Shown: positions 8,150-15,630 of the stretch, piece after piece | How positions within the stretch are numbered: position 1 is the first letter of the stretch | Layout: every line of letters begins with the position of its first letter | Source: Saccharicrinis sp. UBA6048 | GTDB taxonomy: Bacteria; Bacteroidota; Bacteroidia; Bacteroidales; Marinilabiliaceae | Length of the DNA: 32,181 nt | NCBI GenBank assembly: GCA_002429115.1 | Contig: DIYS01000249.1 | Span: 1 to 32,181, forward strand | Direction of reading: 5' to 3' | Translations under genes and position numbers: made by a program | The notes under the pieces: model-generated | What the model saw: only the letters and a program-made list of their open reading frames with translations | Database searches by the model: none | Told to the model about the DNA's origin: nothing

Positions 8150-8163
8150 ATGATTTAAATCAT
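8150..8163. promoter_or_regulatory. Perfect 14-bp palindrome, candidate FNR/CRP-type operator
   Basis: ATGATTTAAATCAT is fully self-complementary and contains TGAT-N4-ATCA, the core of FNR-type sites. An overlapping inverted pair AATCATG / CATGATT (8137-8155) adds a third half-site. It lies 63 bases before the acyl-CoA synthetase start, in the region shared with divergent hydE. It is downstream of the predicted start of the synthetase transcript, so repression or control of hydE is as likely as activation. Confidence 0.45.
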
Positions 8164-8249
8164 AAGTTATCAAAACCCCTGTATTCAAAAGGGATAACAA
8201 CACTTGACAACTCATTCAAATAACTTTTGGTAACAATTTATTACCAGCG

Positions 8250-8279
8250 CAAAAATACATGAATGATTCAACATTCAAA
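8250..8279 (-). promoter_or_regulatory. Bacteroidota-type promoter for the acyl-CoA synthetase gene
   Basis: On the minus strand TTTG (8276-8279), an 18-base spacer and TATTTTTG (8250-8257) fit the TTTG...TAnnTTTG promoter pattern. It predicts a 5' leader of about 155 bases that includes the 8150-8163 palindrome. Confidence 0.6.
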
Positions 8280-8329
8280 GAAGTACTAAACGTTTTTTTC
8301 TTATTTTTACGCAATCTAAAAAGGGTACT

Positions 8330-9427
8330 ATGTCAATCAATAAAGTAGCAGATCTCATTAATAAAGATACACTTACAGAAAGTGAACTAAGCTATTTAAT
8401 AGCTTTAGAGGGGACAGAAAGAGATGATTTCTTAAAGGCAACCGGCAATAAATACATCGGTTCGCTTGGAAAAAAAGTGTATTTCAGAGGTTTGGTTGAG
8501 TTTTCAAACTACTGTACAAAAGATTGCTATTATTGCGGCATTCGCAAAAGCAATACCCATTCCGAACGATATGACATTGACGATCAGGCAATCATTGATG
8601 CTGCTAAGTTTGCACATGAACACAAATACGGATCATTAGTACTTCAATCAGGAGAGCGAAGCGACTTAGCTTTCACTCAACGCATTACCAAACTCCTTAA
8701 AGAGATTAAAGCAGTAACTAACAATGAATTAGGCATCACCATCTCTTTGGGCGAGCAAAGTGAAGATGTTTACAGAGAGTGGTTTGAGGCCGGAGCCCAT
8801 CGTTACCTCTTACGAATTGAAAGCTCAAACGAGGATTTATATTATAAAATCCATCCAAAAGACCTTAAGCACGATTTTGAAACGCGCATCAACTGTCTTA
8901 AAACTCTTCAGAAAATTGGCTATCAAACAGGAACAGGTGTCATGGTAGGCTTACCGGGTCAGACCTATGAAGATCTTGCTAACGATTTGTTATTCTTCAA
9001 AGAGATGAACATCGACATGGTGGGTATGGGACCCTTTATCGAGCACACCGAAACACCTCTTTATGAATACAAAGATGAACTTTGGTCTTTACAACGCCGA
9101 TTTGATGTAACCCTGAATATGATTGCTTCTTTGCGCCTGCTTATGCCGGATATAAACATTGCGGCCGCAACTGCCCTGCAGGCCATCGACCCAATGGGAC
9201 GAGAAAAAGCACTTCGTTATGGAGCCAATGTGATCATGCCAAATATTACACCGACAGAGCACCGAAAAGACTATACGCTTTATGAGAATAAGCCATGTAC
9301 AGATGAAGGTGCTGATGAGTGTTCCAACTGCCTAAGTATCCGTGTTGAAATGGCAGGTCGTGAGATTGGCTATGGTGAATGGGGCGATTCTCAACATTTC
9401 TTTAACAGGCAAGAAAAGGACGACTAA
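8330..9427 (+). CDS. hydE: [FeFe]-hydrogenase maturation radical SAM protein HydE
   Basis: The 365-residue radical-SAM enzyme has the cluster motif CTKDCYYC (C62, C66, C69) directly after VEFSNY, as in HydE. A second Cys set near the C-terminus (C323, C331, C334; CxxxxxxxCxxC) matches the accessory [4Fe-4S] site of well-studied HydE proteins. HydE helps build the diiron subcluster of [FeFe]-hydrogenase with HydF and HydG. Neither of those, nor a hydrogenase, is in the window, so this is a detached maturase gene. PylB and BioB-like relatives are less likely because of the C-terminal Cys set and the order of motifs. It diverges from the acyl-CoA synthetase gene, and the 242 bases between them hold the FNR-like palindrome. 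Confidence 0.92.
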   Translation: MSINKVADLINKDTLTESELSYLIALEGTERDDFLKATGNKYIGSLGKKVYFRGLVEFSNYCTKDCYYCGIRKSNTHSERYDIDDQAIIDAAKFAHEHKYGSLVLQSGERSDLAFTQRITKLLKEIKAVTNNELGITISLGEQSEDVYREWFEAGAHRYLLRIESSNEDLYYKIHPKDLKHDFETRINCLKTLQKIGYQTGTGVMVGLPGQTYEDLANDLLFFKEMNIDMVGMGPFIEHTETPLYEYKDELWSLQRRFDVTLNMIASLRLLMPDINIAAATALQAIDPMGREKALRYGANVIMPNITPTEHRKDYTLYENKPCTDEGADECSNCLSIRVEMAGREIGYGEWGDSQHFFNRQEKDD

Positions 9428-9454
9428 GATCCACAGCAATCACATTTTAAAGTT

Positions 9455-9540
9455 CAACCACGTTGTGGTTGTTATAAGTTGATGTTAATTGATGCCCCTG
9501 CACTATGTACAGGGTTATTCATATCTAATCCTTTCAGGAT
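9455..9540. repeat. REP-like intergenic element with three consecutive hairpins
   Basis: Three inverted repeats follow one another. CAACCAC/GTGGTTG has a GTT loop (9455-9471). CCCTGCAC/GTACAGGG has a TAT loop and one mismatch (9496-9514). ATCC/GGAT has a TTTCA loop (9528-9540). A weaker CCTACAGG follows at 9595-9602. Similar hairpin strings recur between genes in Bacteroidota genomes as far as I recall. The first hairpin is 27 bases after the hydE stop and could also help end its transcript. Confidence 0.55.
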
Positions 9541-9633
9541 GAATTCAAAATCAACGAAGATAAATCTTGGGAATTCTATATTTCTTAAATCGAATCCTAC
9601 AGGGAGTTTACTTTAATTGAGAATTACCCTGGA

Positions 9634-10968
9634 CTAAGATTTTTTTATTCCAAAACCAGGGTCAATATTTAATAGTTTAACAACGATAAAACTTGGTATG
9701 GTACACAGCATGACCCAAATAAAGAATTGCTGGTAGCCAATCATTTCCTGTATCCAACCCGAAACCATACCGGGCAACATCATTCCAGCCGCCATAAGTC
9801 CGGTACAAAAAGCAAAGTGAGCGGTTTTGTGCTCACCTTCGGAAACATAAATCTGATAGAGCATAAAAGCGGTGAAACCAAAGCCATAACCAAATTGCTC
9901 AATTGCTACTGCCACACAGATCAATTCAAAGGATTCTGGCTGTACAAATGATAAATACACATAAACCAGGTTTGGCAAGTTGATTGCAAACACCATTGGC
10001 CACAGCCAAAATTTCAATCCCCGCATTGATACCAGATAACCTCCCAACACCCCGCCAATCAACAACGCAATAACACCAACCGTACCATAAACAATTCCCA
10101 CATCACTCGTGCTTAGACCTAATCCTCCTATACTCTGATCATCTAAAAGAAAGGGGGATGCCATTTTTACCAGTTGAGATTCTCCCAAACGGTAAGAAAA
10201 TAGCATGCCTATTATCAGCCAAATATCCTTTTTGCGGAAAAAAGAGCTGATCGTTTTTCCAAAATCGCTCATGATTTCACTAAAAGATTTGACGAGTTTA
10301 TCTTTATCCTCAGCAGGGAAAGGTAGCACCAGCTTATGATAGATACTTATAATAATAAACATGGCTGTAATCAGGTAAAAAATCAGTGACCAGGCCATTG
10401 GAACGCTCATTGACTCCTTGCCAAGAAGTGTTAACAACCAATACTCAAACCTTCCCGGATCATTTACTCCAATCAAAGTCATCTCCTCTAACACACCAGC
10501 CACATAAACAAGTAAGCCTTGACCGGTAATCATGGCAATCCGGTAAAATACACTGCGTACGCCAACAAAAAAGGCCTGCTGGTTTTCGCTCAAGCCATAC
10601 ATATAAAAACCATCGGCCGCAATATCATGTGTTGCAGAACTGAAAGCCAACAACCAAAAGAATGCCAAAGTGGACTGAAAGAAAAACGTAGCGGGTATTG
10701 TAAAAGCCACACCTGCCAATCCGGCCCCAATAAGCAATTGCATAGTCACTATCCACCAGCGCTTACTTCTCAGCACATCAACAAAGGGACTCCAGAATGG
10801 CTTAATGACCCAAGGCAGATATAACCATGATGTGTATAAAGCAATATCTGTATTTGATATTTCCAGTCGCTTGTACATAATGACCGACAAGGTCATAACC
10901 ACAACATATGGCAGCCCTTCGGCAAAATAAAGTGATGGTATCCAAGCCCATGGCGATCTTTGTTTCAT
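9634..10968 (-). CDS. AmpG-like MFS permease (probable muropeptide/MurNAc importer)
   Basis: The 444-residue, about 12-helix inner-membrane protein has the AmpG-type start SLYFAEGLPY and the loop after helix 2, LPWVIKPFWSPFVD, which match the PAT/AmpG branch of the MFS. AmpG in E. coli imports GlcNAc-anhydroMurNAc muropeptides. In Bacteroidota related permeases serve MurNAc uptake. It is the last gene of the minus-strand arm of the peptidoglycan-recycling locus, separated from the SpoIID-domain gene by a 7-bp repeat array, so it may have its own promoter. The transported compound is inferred from context. Confidence 0.82.
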   Translation of the reverse strand: MKQRSPWAWIPSLYFAEGLPYVVVMTLSVIMYKRLEISNTDIALYTSWLYLPWVIKPFWSPFVDVLRSKRWWIVTMQLLIGAGLAGVAFTIPATFFFQSTLAFFWLLAFSSATHDIAADGFYMYGLSENQQAFFVGVRSVFYRIAMITGQGLLVYVAGVLEEMTLIGVNDPGRFEYWLLTLLGKESMSVPMAWSLIFYLITAMFIIISIYHKLVLPFPAEDKDKLVKSFSEIMSDFGKTISSFFRKKDIWLIIGMLFSYRLGESQLVKMASPFLLDDQSIGGLGLSTSDVGIVYGTVGVIALLIGGVLGGYLVSMRGLKFWLWPMVFAINLPNLVYVYLSFVQPESFELICVAVAIEQFGYGFGFTAFMLYQIYVSEGEHKTAHFAFCTGLMAAGMMLPGMVSGWIQEMIGYQQFFIWVMLCTIPSFIVVKLLNIDPGFGIKKS

Positions 10969-10990
10969 ACGATATTTTATAATTTGTTTT

Positions 10991-11109
10991 GGGTTTTGGG
11001 TTCTGGGTTCTGGGTTCTGGGTTTCTTCAATTCCACAATTCGACAGTTCGACAAATTAGCAAATTACCAGATCAACAGTTCAACAAATAAACTCTAAACT
11101 CCAAACCTA
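10991..11109. repeat. Two short 7-bp tandem repeat arrays with a degenerate repeat between them
   Basis: Five consecutive 7-base units of the form GGGTTYY fill 10991-11025, three of them identical GGGTTCT. A second array of three units (AAACTCT, AAACTCC, AAACCTA) fills 11089-11109 and overlaps the end of the SpoIID-domain gene by three bases. The 60 bases between them are made of looser 8-9-base repeats (CAATTCGA, CAGTTCGA, CAAATTAG and similar). Such arrays are slippage-prone; no function is visible. Confidence 0.75.
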
Positions 11110-12444
11110 ATATTTCTTCTTCAATTCTGCCCCTCTAAAGTAATGATCTAATATGGACTTATAATCATAGCCTTGAGCGCCCATAACAGCTGCACCTATC
11201 TGACAGAGACCAACACCGTGTCCCCATCCTGCGCCATGCAAAGTAAATCTTAGCTCACCTTCAACTTCTCTCTTATCAATAATAAATGCTGAACTATACA
11301 AATGTGATTTCGAAAGACTTTTTCTGATTTCCAGCTCTTTACCAATCACCAGCGTTTTCTTTTCACCTATTATCTTTAGCTTAATGATCCGACCTGAATC
11401 GCCTCTTTCGATCGGCACTAAATCCGTAATCATTCCAAAATCAAGGCCCGTTCGCAGTTGCACCAAGGCACTTAGTTCACTTTGTGAATACTCAACCTTC
11501 CAGCGAAAGAAATCATTGGTTTCCTGATCGTAATCATTAAGCACCTGGCTCAATATTTCTTTATTATCGGTATTGCAGAATACATCAGGCGATTGCTGAA
11601 TCCAATTCCTTGCATTCAGTTCGCTTGTTAAATCCAGGTGATACCCCTTAAAATCCGGAGCTCCATCAACAAATGAGTTCAAATACGAATGCGATACAGG
11701 CTCCCAAACGTTCTCAAACTTTTCGACCATTCCTCCACAACATTTGGAAAAGCGAGCATCACAAATTTCATCCCCATCCATCAGTACAATACCATGGGTA
11801 GCATCCACAGCCTCCTCTACTGCCTGAGTGGTAGCACGTGTTATCCCCTGGTAGCGCTGACAGTGATCATCGGCACATACATCAAAGCCTTCATGGTCCT
11901 CACGGTCGTACCACTTTATATATTCGTCATCCGTCTTGTACTCCGACTGATAATCCTTTAACAAACTGAGCAGTGAATTACTTTTGTCAATTTGCGCCAA
12001 CAACCAGCTACGAGATATTACTGAGTGTGCTTTTAACAGCTCCAATGAAGAGGTCGCGCTCATCTCTGATGATATAACACTTTTCAGGTAGTCTTCCAGT
12101 GATATCACATTAATTGCCCTCAACTTGCCCCTTTCCGCCACAAACTTAACAGCACCACTAAACACCTGATCCTCTTTACGCTCCCAATGAAACCCAAGTC
12201 CTATCACAACATTATGAATGGTAAAAGAAGCTCCTATATCAACCGGCTCAAACAAAATTCCAGATCTGATTATCATATCCTCATCACCACCTTCCCAGTC
12301 ATAAAAGTTTTCACCGAGATATTTAACCTTTCTTTTTCCGGTAATTATATCCGAACTGGAAGCATAGGTGTAAGCACCATGAAACCTCACTTCAATTTCA
12401 TCACTTAAAAGAATACCCACACTAATTTCGGGCACATTATTCAT
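11107..12444 (-). CDS. SpoIID/LytB-domain protein without signal peptide
   Basis: The 445-residue protein has the SpoIID core. LEDYLKSVISSEM (117-128) carries the Glu (E127) that in sporulation SpoIID acts in lytic transglycosylation. ELLKAHSVISRSW follows, and the C-terminal WGHGVGLCQIGA (about 405-418) precedes ILDHYFRGAELKK. SpoIID cleaves glycan strands lacking stem peptides. The N-terminus (MNNVPEISVGILL) has no signal peptide, and only 24 bases separate it from the upstream gene, so the protein looks cytoplasmic. It might act on imported glycan fragments, which is inference. Cys pairs CxxxxC and CC are in the middle. Bacteroidota copies are often named amidase enhancer. Confidence 0.87.
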   Translation of the reverse strand: MNNVPEISVGILLSDEIEVRFHGAYTYASSSDIITGKRKVKYLGENFYDWEGGDEDMIIRSGILFEPVDIGASFTIHNVVIGLGFHWERKEDQVFSGAVKFVAERGKLRAINVISLEDYLKSVISSEMSATSSLELLKAHSVISRSWLLAQIDKSNSLLSLLKDYQSEYKTDDEYIKWYDREDHEGFDVCADDHCQRYQGITRATTQAVEEAVDATHGIVLMDGDEICDARFSKCCGGMVEKFENVWEPVSHSYLNSFVDGAPDFKGYHLDLTSELNARNWIQQSPDVFCNTDNKEILSQVLNDYDQETNDFFRWKVEYSQSELSALVQLRTGLDFGMITDLVPIERGDSGRIIKLKIIGEKKTLVIGKELEIRKSLSKSHLYSSAFIIDKREVEGELRFTLHGAGWGHGVGLCQIGAAVMGAQGYDYKSILDHYFRGAELKKKY

Positions 12445-12468
12445 AACATCTCATTTTTTATCTGTCAA

Positions 12469-13407
12469 TCAAGCTAATAATTTATTCAAAATTGCTGCAC
12501 ATTCGTCTTCACTCATACACACCTGTTTTAGTATCTGATGAATATGCTCTTCTGTTATCTTTTCAAAATCGACCTCACGCGGGGTTATAAAAACCCCACC
12601 CATATCAACCGATGCAGGGCTTATTAATAACTGGTCATCTCCTTCATTAAAATAGCAATCCGGTCGATGTTTAATTCTTGGATAAATATGTACGACATAT
12701 TCCTCATCATCACGATAGGCCAGTATATTCAGCATGGGCTCAACTTCCCCAATCTGACGTTGATGAAGTAAATCATGCAATTTATTAAAAGTACTCATTA
12801 AGGCATCAATATTTATTCCTGAAAGTGTGATGACGCCTCGTGAATATCCTCTCCAGTTATACAATCTTACTCCAGTCTTTTCACCGGCAAACTGTTTAAA
12901 CCTGTTCGTTTTCCAGTCATCTTCTACAGGCATAAACCCCTTATTTCCTGCCTGAAAGTGAAAATGATCCGGCGCCGAGGCTCCACATTTTGGCCCATTA
13001 TAAAAAACGATAAAGCCAGGCAACTCACCAGCCAGTTCAAGCATTGTTTTAAAATGCGGTTTTATACTTTGGTCGATGTGCTGATTATGGGGAATTGTCA
13101 GGTGCTTCTGAAAGATCGGGAAAGGATTTATAAGAACTGTATAATTATCATACGCAACACCATCTTGCTCTGCTGGACGATTCGTCTCACACAAGAAACA
13201 AGCGCGCTCTTGTATTGATTTAGCATCAACTTTAGCCGATGACGAACGAATACGCGCTGGATTAAACTGTATTTTTATTTCACTGCCCCCATCAAGCGTA
13301 ATCGTCTTGGTCTTAACATTACCCAAACCAGCGTAATTAACACCGGCCAATTCCCACTCTTTAAGCTGCCTGTTTATTAATTGTTCAGTCTCAAGCGATA
13401 CAATCAT
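12469..13407 (-). CDS. DUF4922 protein, HIT/GalT-like nucleotide phosphorylase or transferase
   Basis: The 312-residue protein has the HIT-superfamily pattern: NGPKCGASAPDHFHFQAG with the HxHxQ triad (H148, H150, Q152), a preceding KHLTIPHNQH, and a CFLC pair (C70, C73) like the zinc-binding start of GalT-type enzymes. DUF4922 proteins resemble GDP-hexose phosphorylases and Ap4A phosphorylases, which move nucleotidyl groups through a His intermediate. The substrate is unknown. Its ATG overlaps the stop codon of the PAS gene (TAATG), so the two are translationally coupled. In this locus it may handle a nucleotide sugar used or released by the neighbouring glycosyltransferase, which is inference. 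Confidence 0.8.
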   Translation of the reverse strand: MIVSLETEQLINRQLKEWELAGVNYAGLGNVKTKTITLDGGSEIKIQFNPARIRSSSAKVDAKSIQERACFLCETNRPAEQDGVAYDNYTVLINPFPIFQKHLTIPHNQHIDQSIKPHFKTMLELAGELPGFIVFYNGPKCGASAPDHFHFQAGNKGFMPVEDDWKTNRFKQFAGEKTGVRLYNWRGYSRGVITLSGINIDALMSTFNKLHDLLHQRQIGEVEPMLNILAYRDDEEYVVHIYPRIKHRPDCYFNEGDDQLLISPASVDMGGVFITPREVDFEKITEEHIHQILKQVCMSEDECAAILNKLLA

Positions 13408-13904
13408 TATTCATTTTCTTTAATTGGAGTCTTATCATTATCATACCACTTGCTAATATCCTCAATAATCAAAATAATATATTTCTCATTTCCAAAATGA
13501 AACAATCGGGTTGAAAATTGCAGATGCTTATCAACTTTCGTTTTTTCATGCGTCAAAAAAGGCTTTACGATATGCTGATGAAACATCGGCTTATCCTTCA
13601 CATACGATGTTAAAGCGGCCACTCGCAACTCACAACTTAAACATTTGGTTGTGAAACCACATTCTTTTTGTTCCTCCACCTGATCTGCACATCCAATGGC
13701 CTCTCCACATTTAATGTAAATCAAATCCTCATCTTTCCTGCTCGTGAAAATTGTTTTTAAAGCATTATTATACGCTTTTAACCTTAAATCTTTATCCAAC
13801 AACAATACACATGCATTAATATTATTCAGCACAAGATTAAGGAAGTCGCTTGATTGACTAAGAAATTTAAAACTCTCATTAGTCATTGATAATTCCTGGT
13901 TCAT
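13407..13904 (-). CDS. Stand-alone PAS-domain protein with five-cysteine insert
   Basis: This 165-residue protein is a single PAS fold (about 18-155: LVLNNINACVLLLDKDLRLKAYN at the start, IILIIEDIS at the end) with no output domain. Between the PAS halves is a Cys-rich segment, C66, C72, C82, C88 and C91 (ending CGFTTKCLSC). Similar Cys-rich PAS domains occur in sensor kinases and could bind a metal or iron-sulfur cluster, but ligand binding here is not known. It sits between a glycosyltransferase gene and the DUF4922 gene, and its stop overlaps the latter's start. It would have to act by protein-protein contact. A redox or metal sensor for the recycling operon is a guess. Confidence 0.8.
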   Translation of the reverse strand: MNQELSMTNESFKFLSQSSDFLNLVLNNINACVLLLDKDLRLKAYNNALKTIFTSRKDEDLIYIKCGEAIGCADQVEEQKECGFTTKCLSCELRVAALTSYVKDKPMFHQHIVKPFLTHEKTKVDKHLQFSTRLFHFGNEKYIILIIEDISKWYDNDKTPIKENE

Positions 13905-14114
13905 AGTTTTTCAGTTAAGTTAGATTAAAAGTTAATTACCTTATGACATAGCAATTGGCTAAACAATCAATAATCTAATTTACTAATAAAACACTACAAT
14001 ATCTTACAGACTATTAATTTAACATTAACAAGTCTAACTACAAGCGAATCACTTTCAAACCATAAAAACATCCTATCAATCAAGATCATTAACAAAGCAA
14101 CACAATTCCTGCAA
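13905..14114. other. 210-base intergenic gap inside the recycling arm
   Basis: It is A/T-rich with no plausible ORF, no clear terminator and no exact TAnnTTTG promoter. The gap may separate the amidase/glycosyltransferase pair from the downstream genes as two transcripts. Confidence 0.4.
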
Positions 14115-15569
14115 TTATTCCTTTTTTAGCATCATCTTTCGTGCCCTTAGTTCCAATGTACGTATTTTATCTTTGTAGAAGTTATGTGCATTCATTTTAG
14201 CAACATCCAGTGATGCATCGGAATTTCCTTCCCATCTGCGACATAGGTACAAGGCATCATAAATGCGACCAATCTGATAATGGCGACTGATATTTAATCC
14301 TAGCGCATAATCTTCGCCATAACTGGTATTTGGCACTTTTATATCGCGTAATATTGGTGTATAAAAAGCCCGTGGAGCCCCCAAGCCGTTAATACGTAAA
14401 GCATTGTTACGACCATTTTCCGGTGTCCATTCACGATGATCAATCAGTCCCGGCGGAATCTCTTCCAACTTAAAATTGACCATCTGATAACTTCCGACCA
14501 CCATGGCACAGTTCTGCTCATAGAATGCATTGACAATACGAGTTACCACATGCTCATCAATATACAAATCATCACTATCCAACTGTATGGCAAATTTCCC
14601 ACAGTGATCACTGGCAACACCTTCATTCCAGCATCCACCAATTCCTAAATCTGTTCGTTGTGGAATAATGTGGATTATTCGATCATCCTTAAAAGATTGA
14701 ATAATTTCAGTAGTTTGATCATCGGAATGGTTATCAACAATTATAAGATTAAATAGAAAATCCGTTTGCTGTTTGAGCACCGATTCAATGGCATCACCAA
14801 TGGTCTTCGCTCTGTTTCGTACCGGAATAATAACCGATGCTTCCACCGGAAAGTCGCCTGCCTCAAATTGTATTTGCTCAAAACGCGGTGTCAGATAAGC
14901 CCCTATGGCTTTTAAATGTGCAGTGCATGCCTTTTCCATCTCAATCTGGCGATCCCTGTTTCGCGGATCGACATAATCAAACAGCTTCTCGCCCGACTTG
15001 CGGGTATCCAACTCCACTTCGGTGTACAACAACTCAGGAATGTGCACCAAATCAGCTTTTCGCGACATACGCAATCTAATATCATATAAGGCAGCATATT
15101 CATAGTCAGCATGCATTTCGGCTATTGCAACTCTTAGCGTATCGACTTTAAACACGAGGAATGAGCCAAAGTTAAAATCATCGCGCAGGCTACCTTCCTG
15201 ATATTCAATAACCGGATGAGCCATTCGCTTGTTATTCTTTTGCTCGTAATAATCCGCATACACCATCCCCGCTCCTGCATCAGAACAAATACGCACCATT
15301 CGCTCAATGGCATTTTGCCCCAGATCAAGCGCCATTGTTTTTGTATAAACAGCTACAAAGTCACCTTTTATATGCTTTATCAATTCTTTCCAAACATCAG
15401 TAGCCCCAAGTCCCTGTGGAGCTACCAATACGTTTACGCCCTCAATTTCTACCTTTTCAGTGGCTACAATCACAATGTCATTAACGCCAGCATCTTTGAT
15501 TGCTTTTATTGAAGCCAAGGCCTCATCAATATTGCCCAATGGCAGAATGCATGATATATTTTTAGTCAT
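14115..15569 (-). CDS. Family 2 glycosyltransferase with an extra degenerate GT-A domain
   Basis: This is a 484-residue cytoplasmic protein. The second half (about 240-480) is a normal GT2 domain: VIIPVRNRAKTI, LIIVDNHSDDQT, WNEG and the metal-binding DSDD (about 330-333). The first half (about 1-210) repeats the same fold (ISCILPLGN, DIVIVATEKV) but has AVYTKT where a DxD motif is expected, so it is probably inactive or a binding domain. There are no membrane helices, so it is not a polyprenyl-linked polymerising type. Donor and acceptor are unknown. It is 61 bases downstream of the secreted amidase gene. Presence in a MurNAc-recycling locus suggests, but does not show, work on cell-wall sugars. 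Confidence 0.85.
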   Translation of the reverse strand: MTKNISCILPLGNIDEALASIKAIKDAGVNDIVIVATEKVEIEGVNVLVAPQGLGATDVWKELIKHIKGDFVAVYTKTMALDLGQNAIERMVRICSDAGAGMVYADYYEQKNNKRMAHPVIEYQEGSLRDDFNFGSFLVFKVDTLRVAIAEMHADYEYAALYDIRLRMSRKADLVHIPELLYTEVELDTRKSGEKLFDYVDPRNRDRQIEMEKACTAHLKAIGAYLTPRFEQIQFEAGDFPVEASVIIPVRNRAKTIGDAIESVLKQQTDFLFNLIIVDNHSDDQTTEIIQSFKDDRIIHIIPQRTDLGIGGCWNEGVASDHCGKFAIQLDSDDLYIDEHVVTRIVNAFYEQNCAMVVGSYQMVNFKLEEIPPGLIDHREWTPENGRNNALRINGLGAPRAFYTPILRDIKVPNTSYGEDYALGLNISRHYQIGRIYDALYLCRRWEGNSDASLDVAKMNAHNFYKDKIRTLELRARKMMLKKE

Positions 15570-15580
15570 TATATTTTAGT

Positions 15581-15618
15581 TTCGTAGTTTATTAGTTTTT
15601 AGGCAGTAGCTTAACGAA
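15581..15618. repeat. Short copy of an intergenic inverted-repeat element
   Basis: The stretch starts TTCGTAG and ends CTTAACGAA, with AGGCAGTAG (15601-15609) inside. The same pieces, TTCGTTAG, AGGCAGTAG and CTTAACGAA in the same order, occur in the longer element at 27159-27295. It fills most of the gap between the glycosyltransferase and amidase genes. Confidence 0.45.
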
Positions 15619-15630
15619 GCATCAAGTTTG

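Noticed and set aside
10991..11109. Possible CRISPR array from the regular repeats
   Set aside because: Units are only 7 bases, directly adjacent with no spacers, and no cas genes are present.
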